From: Dolichospermum flos-aquae CCAP 1403/13F
Lineage (GTDB): Bacteria > Cyanobacteriota > Cyanobacteriia > Cyanobacteriales > Nostocaceae
NCBI RefSeq assembly: GCF_012516395.1
Contig: NZ_CP051206.1
Span: 1,904,501-1,968,500, forward strand
Direction of reading: 5' to 3'
Length of the DNA stretch: 64,000 bases
In this document: positions 63,161 through 64,000 of the stretch, piece after piece
Numbering within the stretch: position 1 is the stretch's first letter
Layout: the number at the start of each line of letters is the position of its first letter
The notes under the pieces: model-generated
The model's input: the letters and a program-made list of their open reading frames with translations, nothing else
What the model was told of the DNA's origin: nothing
Databases searched by the model: none
Made by a program: the position numbers and the translations under genes

Positions 63161-63967
63161 TTAAACAATTTTTGACCACAACATCTTTCTCAACCGAGAG
63201 AAGATGCTTTTACTAGATGAGTCAAGCTCCAGAAATTCGACAGTTTCCCCTTCCAATCTCCGAGCAATATTCTCAAAAGCGGTGGCAGCTAAAGAGGGAG
63301 TGTCTGATAATACTAAAGGTTCGCCCCGATTGGTAGAGACAATCACCCGCTCATCGTCGGGGATGACTCCAATTATGGGAATGGCGAGAAGTTCCTGAAC
63401 GTCCTGTACAGACATCATATCATTTGCCTCTACCATTGCCGGTCTAATTCTATTAACTATTAAGTTAATCTTTTTGACACCTTGGGCTTCGAGTAATCCT
63501 ACTACCCGGTCAGCATCACGGACAGCGGAAATTTCGGGAGTGGTGACAATCAGGGCTTCTTTGGCTGGTGCAGTCGCATTTTTAAACCCCATTTCAATTC
63601 CTGCGGGGCAGTCAATCATTACATATTCGTACTTTTGTGCTAGGGCATTTACTAGTAACTTCATTTGGTCAGGTGTGACGGATTCTTTATTGCGATGTTG
63701 GGTAGCTGGGAGGAGTACCAAATTAGGTTGTCGTTTATCTTTAACCAAAGCTTGTTCTAGACGACACTCCCTAGCCAAAACTTCTACCGCTGTATAAACA
63801 ATCCGATTTTCTAGTCCTAGAAGTAAATCTAAATTTCTCAGTCCAAAATCTGCATCAATTAAGGCTACTTGTTTGCCTATTTTGGCTAAAGCCATCCCTA
63901 AATTAGCTGAAACTGTGGTTTTACCCACTCCCCCCTTACCGGAGGTAATGACAATAATGCGGGTCAT
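63161..63967 (-). CDS. minD: septum-site-determining ATPase MinD
   Basis: A protein of 268 residues. The deviant Walker A is [17 protein letters not shown] with both the signature and catalytic Lys, followed by [20 protein letters not shown], Walker [17 protein letters not shown] and the C-terminal amphipathic membrane-targeting helix [14 protein letters not shown]. MinD binds the membrane with ATP and recruits MinC to block FtsZ at the poles. Gene order minD-minE is standard; minC would lie just beyond the right edge. Confidence 0.97.
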   Translation of the reverse strand: MTRIIVITSGKGGVGKTTVSANLGMALAKIGKQVALIDADFGLRNLDLLLGLENRIVYTAVEVLARECRLEQALVKDKRQPNLVLLPATQHRNKESVTPDQMKLLVNALAQKYEYVMIDCPAGIEMGFKNATAPAKEALIVTTPEISAVRDADRVVGLLEAQGVKKINLIVNRIRPAMVEANDMMSVQDVQELLAIPIIGVIPDDERVIVSTNRGEPLVLSDTPSLAATAFENIARRLEGETVEFLELDSSSKSIFSRLRKMLWSKIV

Positions 63968-64000
63968 GATAATGCTTTATGAGAGTTCAGGGAACAACAA

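Overview
The window is chromosomal DNA of a cyanobacterium, most likely a filamentous member of the Nostocales (Anabaena/Dolichospermum/Aphanizomenon type; inference). The evidence is dispersed GCGATCGC (HIP1) sites, AT-rich codon use, short heptamer repeats between genes, and cyanobacterial marker families: DUF4079, DUF1350, PAM68/DUF3464, TIGR04376, the TIGR03492 lipid-A-disaccharide-synthase relative, bifunctional PyrF-PyrE and an adjoining minD-minE pair.

Layout. 1-10 kb: an unrecognised gene cut by the left edge, then a signalling cluster (a receiver lacking its phospho-Asp, two soluble receiver-histidine kinases, a NarL-type regulator), the TIGR03492 protein, a sugar ABC permease and a VanY-like peptidase. 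9.8-12.7 kb: a TIGR04376 gene interrupted near its 3' end by a group II intron, whose maturase gene is itself interrupted by a 141-bp MITE and carries a nonsense codon. 12.7-15.2 kb: a transposase fragment cut by an IS1634-type element. 15.3-18.5 kb: a lone AbiEii-like toxin facing a plasmid-style parA-parB-orf operon. 18.7-22.1 kb: adenine deaminase split by an IS4-family element with a perfect 8-bp target duplication. 22.3-25.9 kb: a PAS protein, HEPN-MNT and VapBC-type toxin-antitoxin pairs and a broken ISAzo13-type transposase. 26.5-31.6 kb: DUF4079, PEP carboxylase, a small membrane protein and a Uma2 protein with a heptad repeat.

31.8-38.2 kb: an ECF-like sigma factor directly followed by a TPR protein, then a secreted three-repeat fascin-like protein, DUF1350 and a vMAP/AAA-type ATPase. 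38.9-40.6 kb: small paired genes (DUF4160-DUF2442; an aspartic protease with a partner). 40.8-58.5 kb is mostly housekeeping: cysteine desulfurase, a PLD/EF-hand/HhH lipoprotein, PyrF-PyrE, an aspartoacylase-like enzyme, an NDH-2-like oxidoreductase, a HAD hydrolase, a nitrilase, tRNA-Gln, a Wzc-like chain-length/autokinase protein, SpoIID, a conserved membrane protein, YggT, ribosomal protein S15 and PAM68. 58.5-60.2 kb is packed with MITEs. 60.2-61.7 kb holds two Phd/ParE pairs, followed by DAHP synthase and minE-minD at the right edge.

The strongest theme is layered invasion by mobile DNA. Removing the MITE, the intron or the IS on paper restores a conserved reading frame in three places. 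The MITEs fall into families with recognisable inverted repeats and target duplications (TAA/TTA for one family, TA for another). No CRISPR array, rRNA gene or complete prophage was seen. No whole new system could be proven. The most system-like unfamiliar assembly is the sigma-TPR-fascin-repeat cluster.
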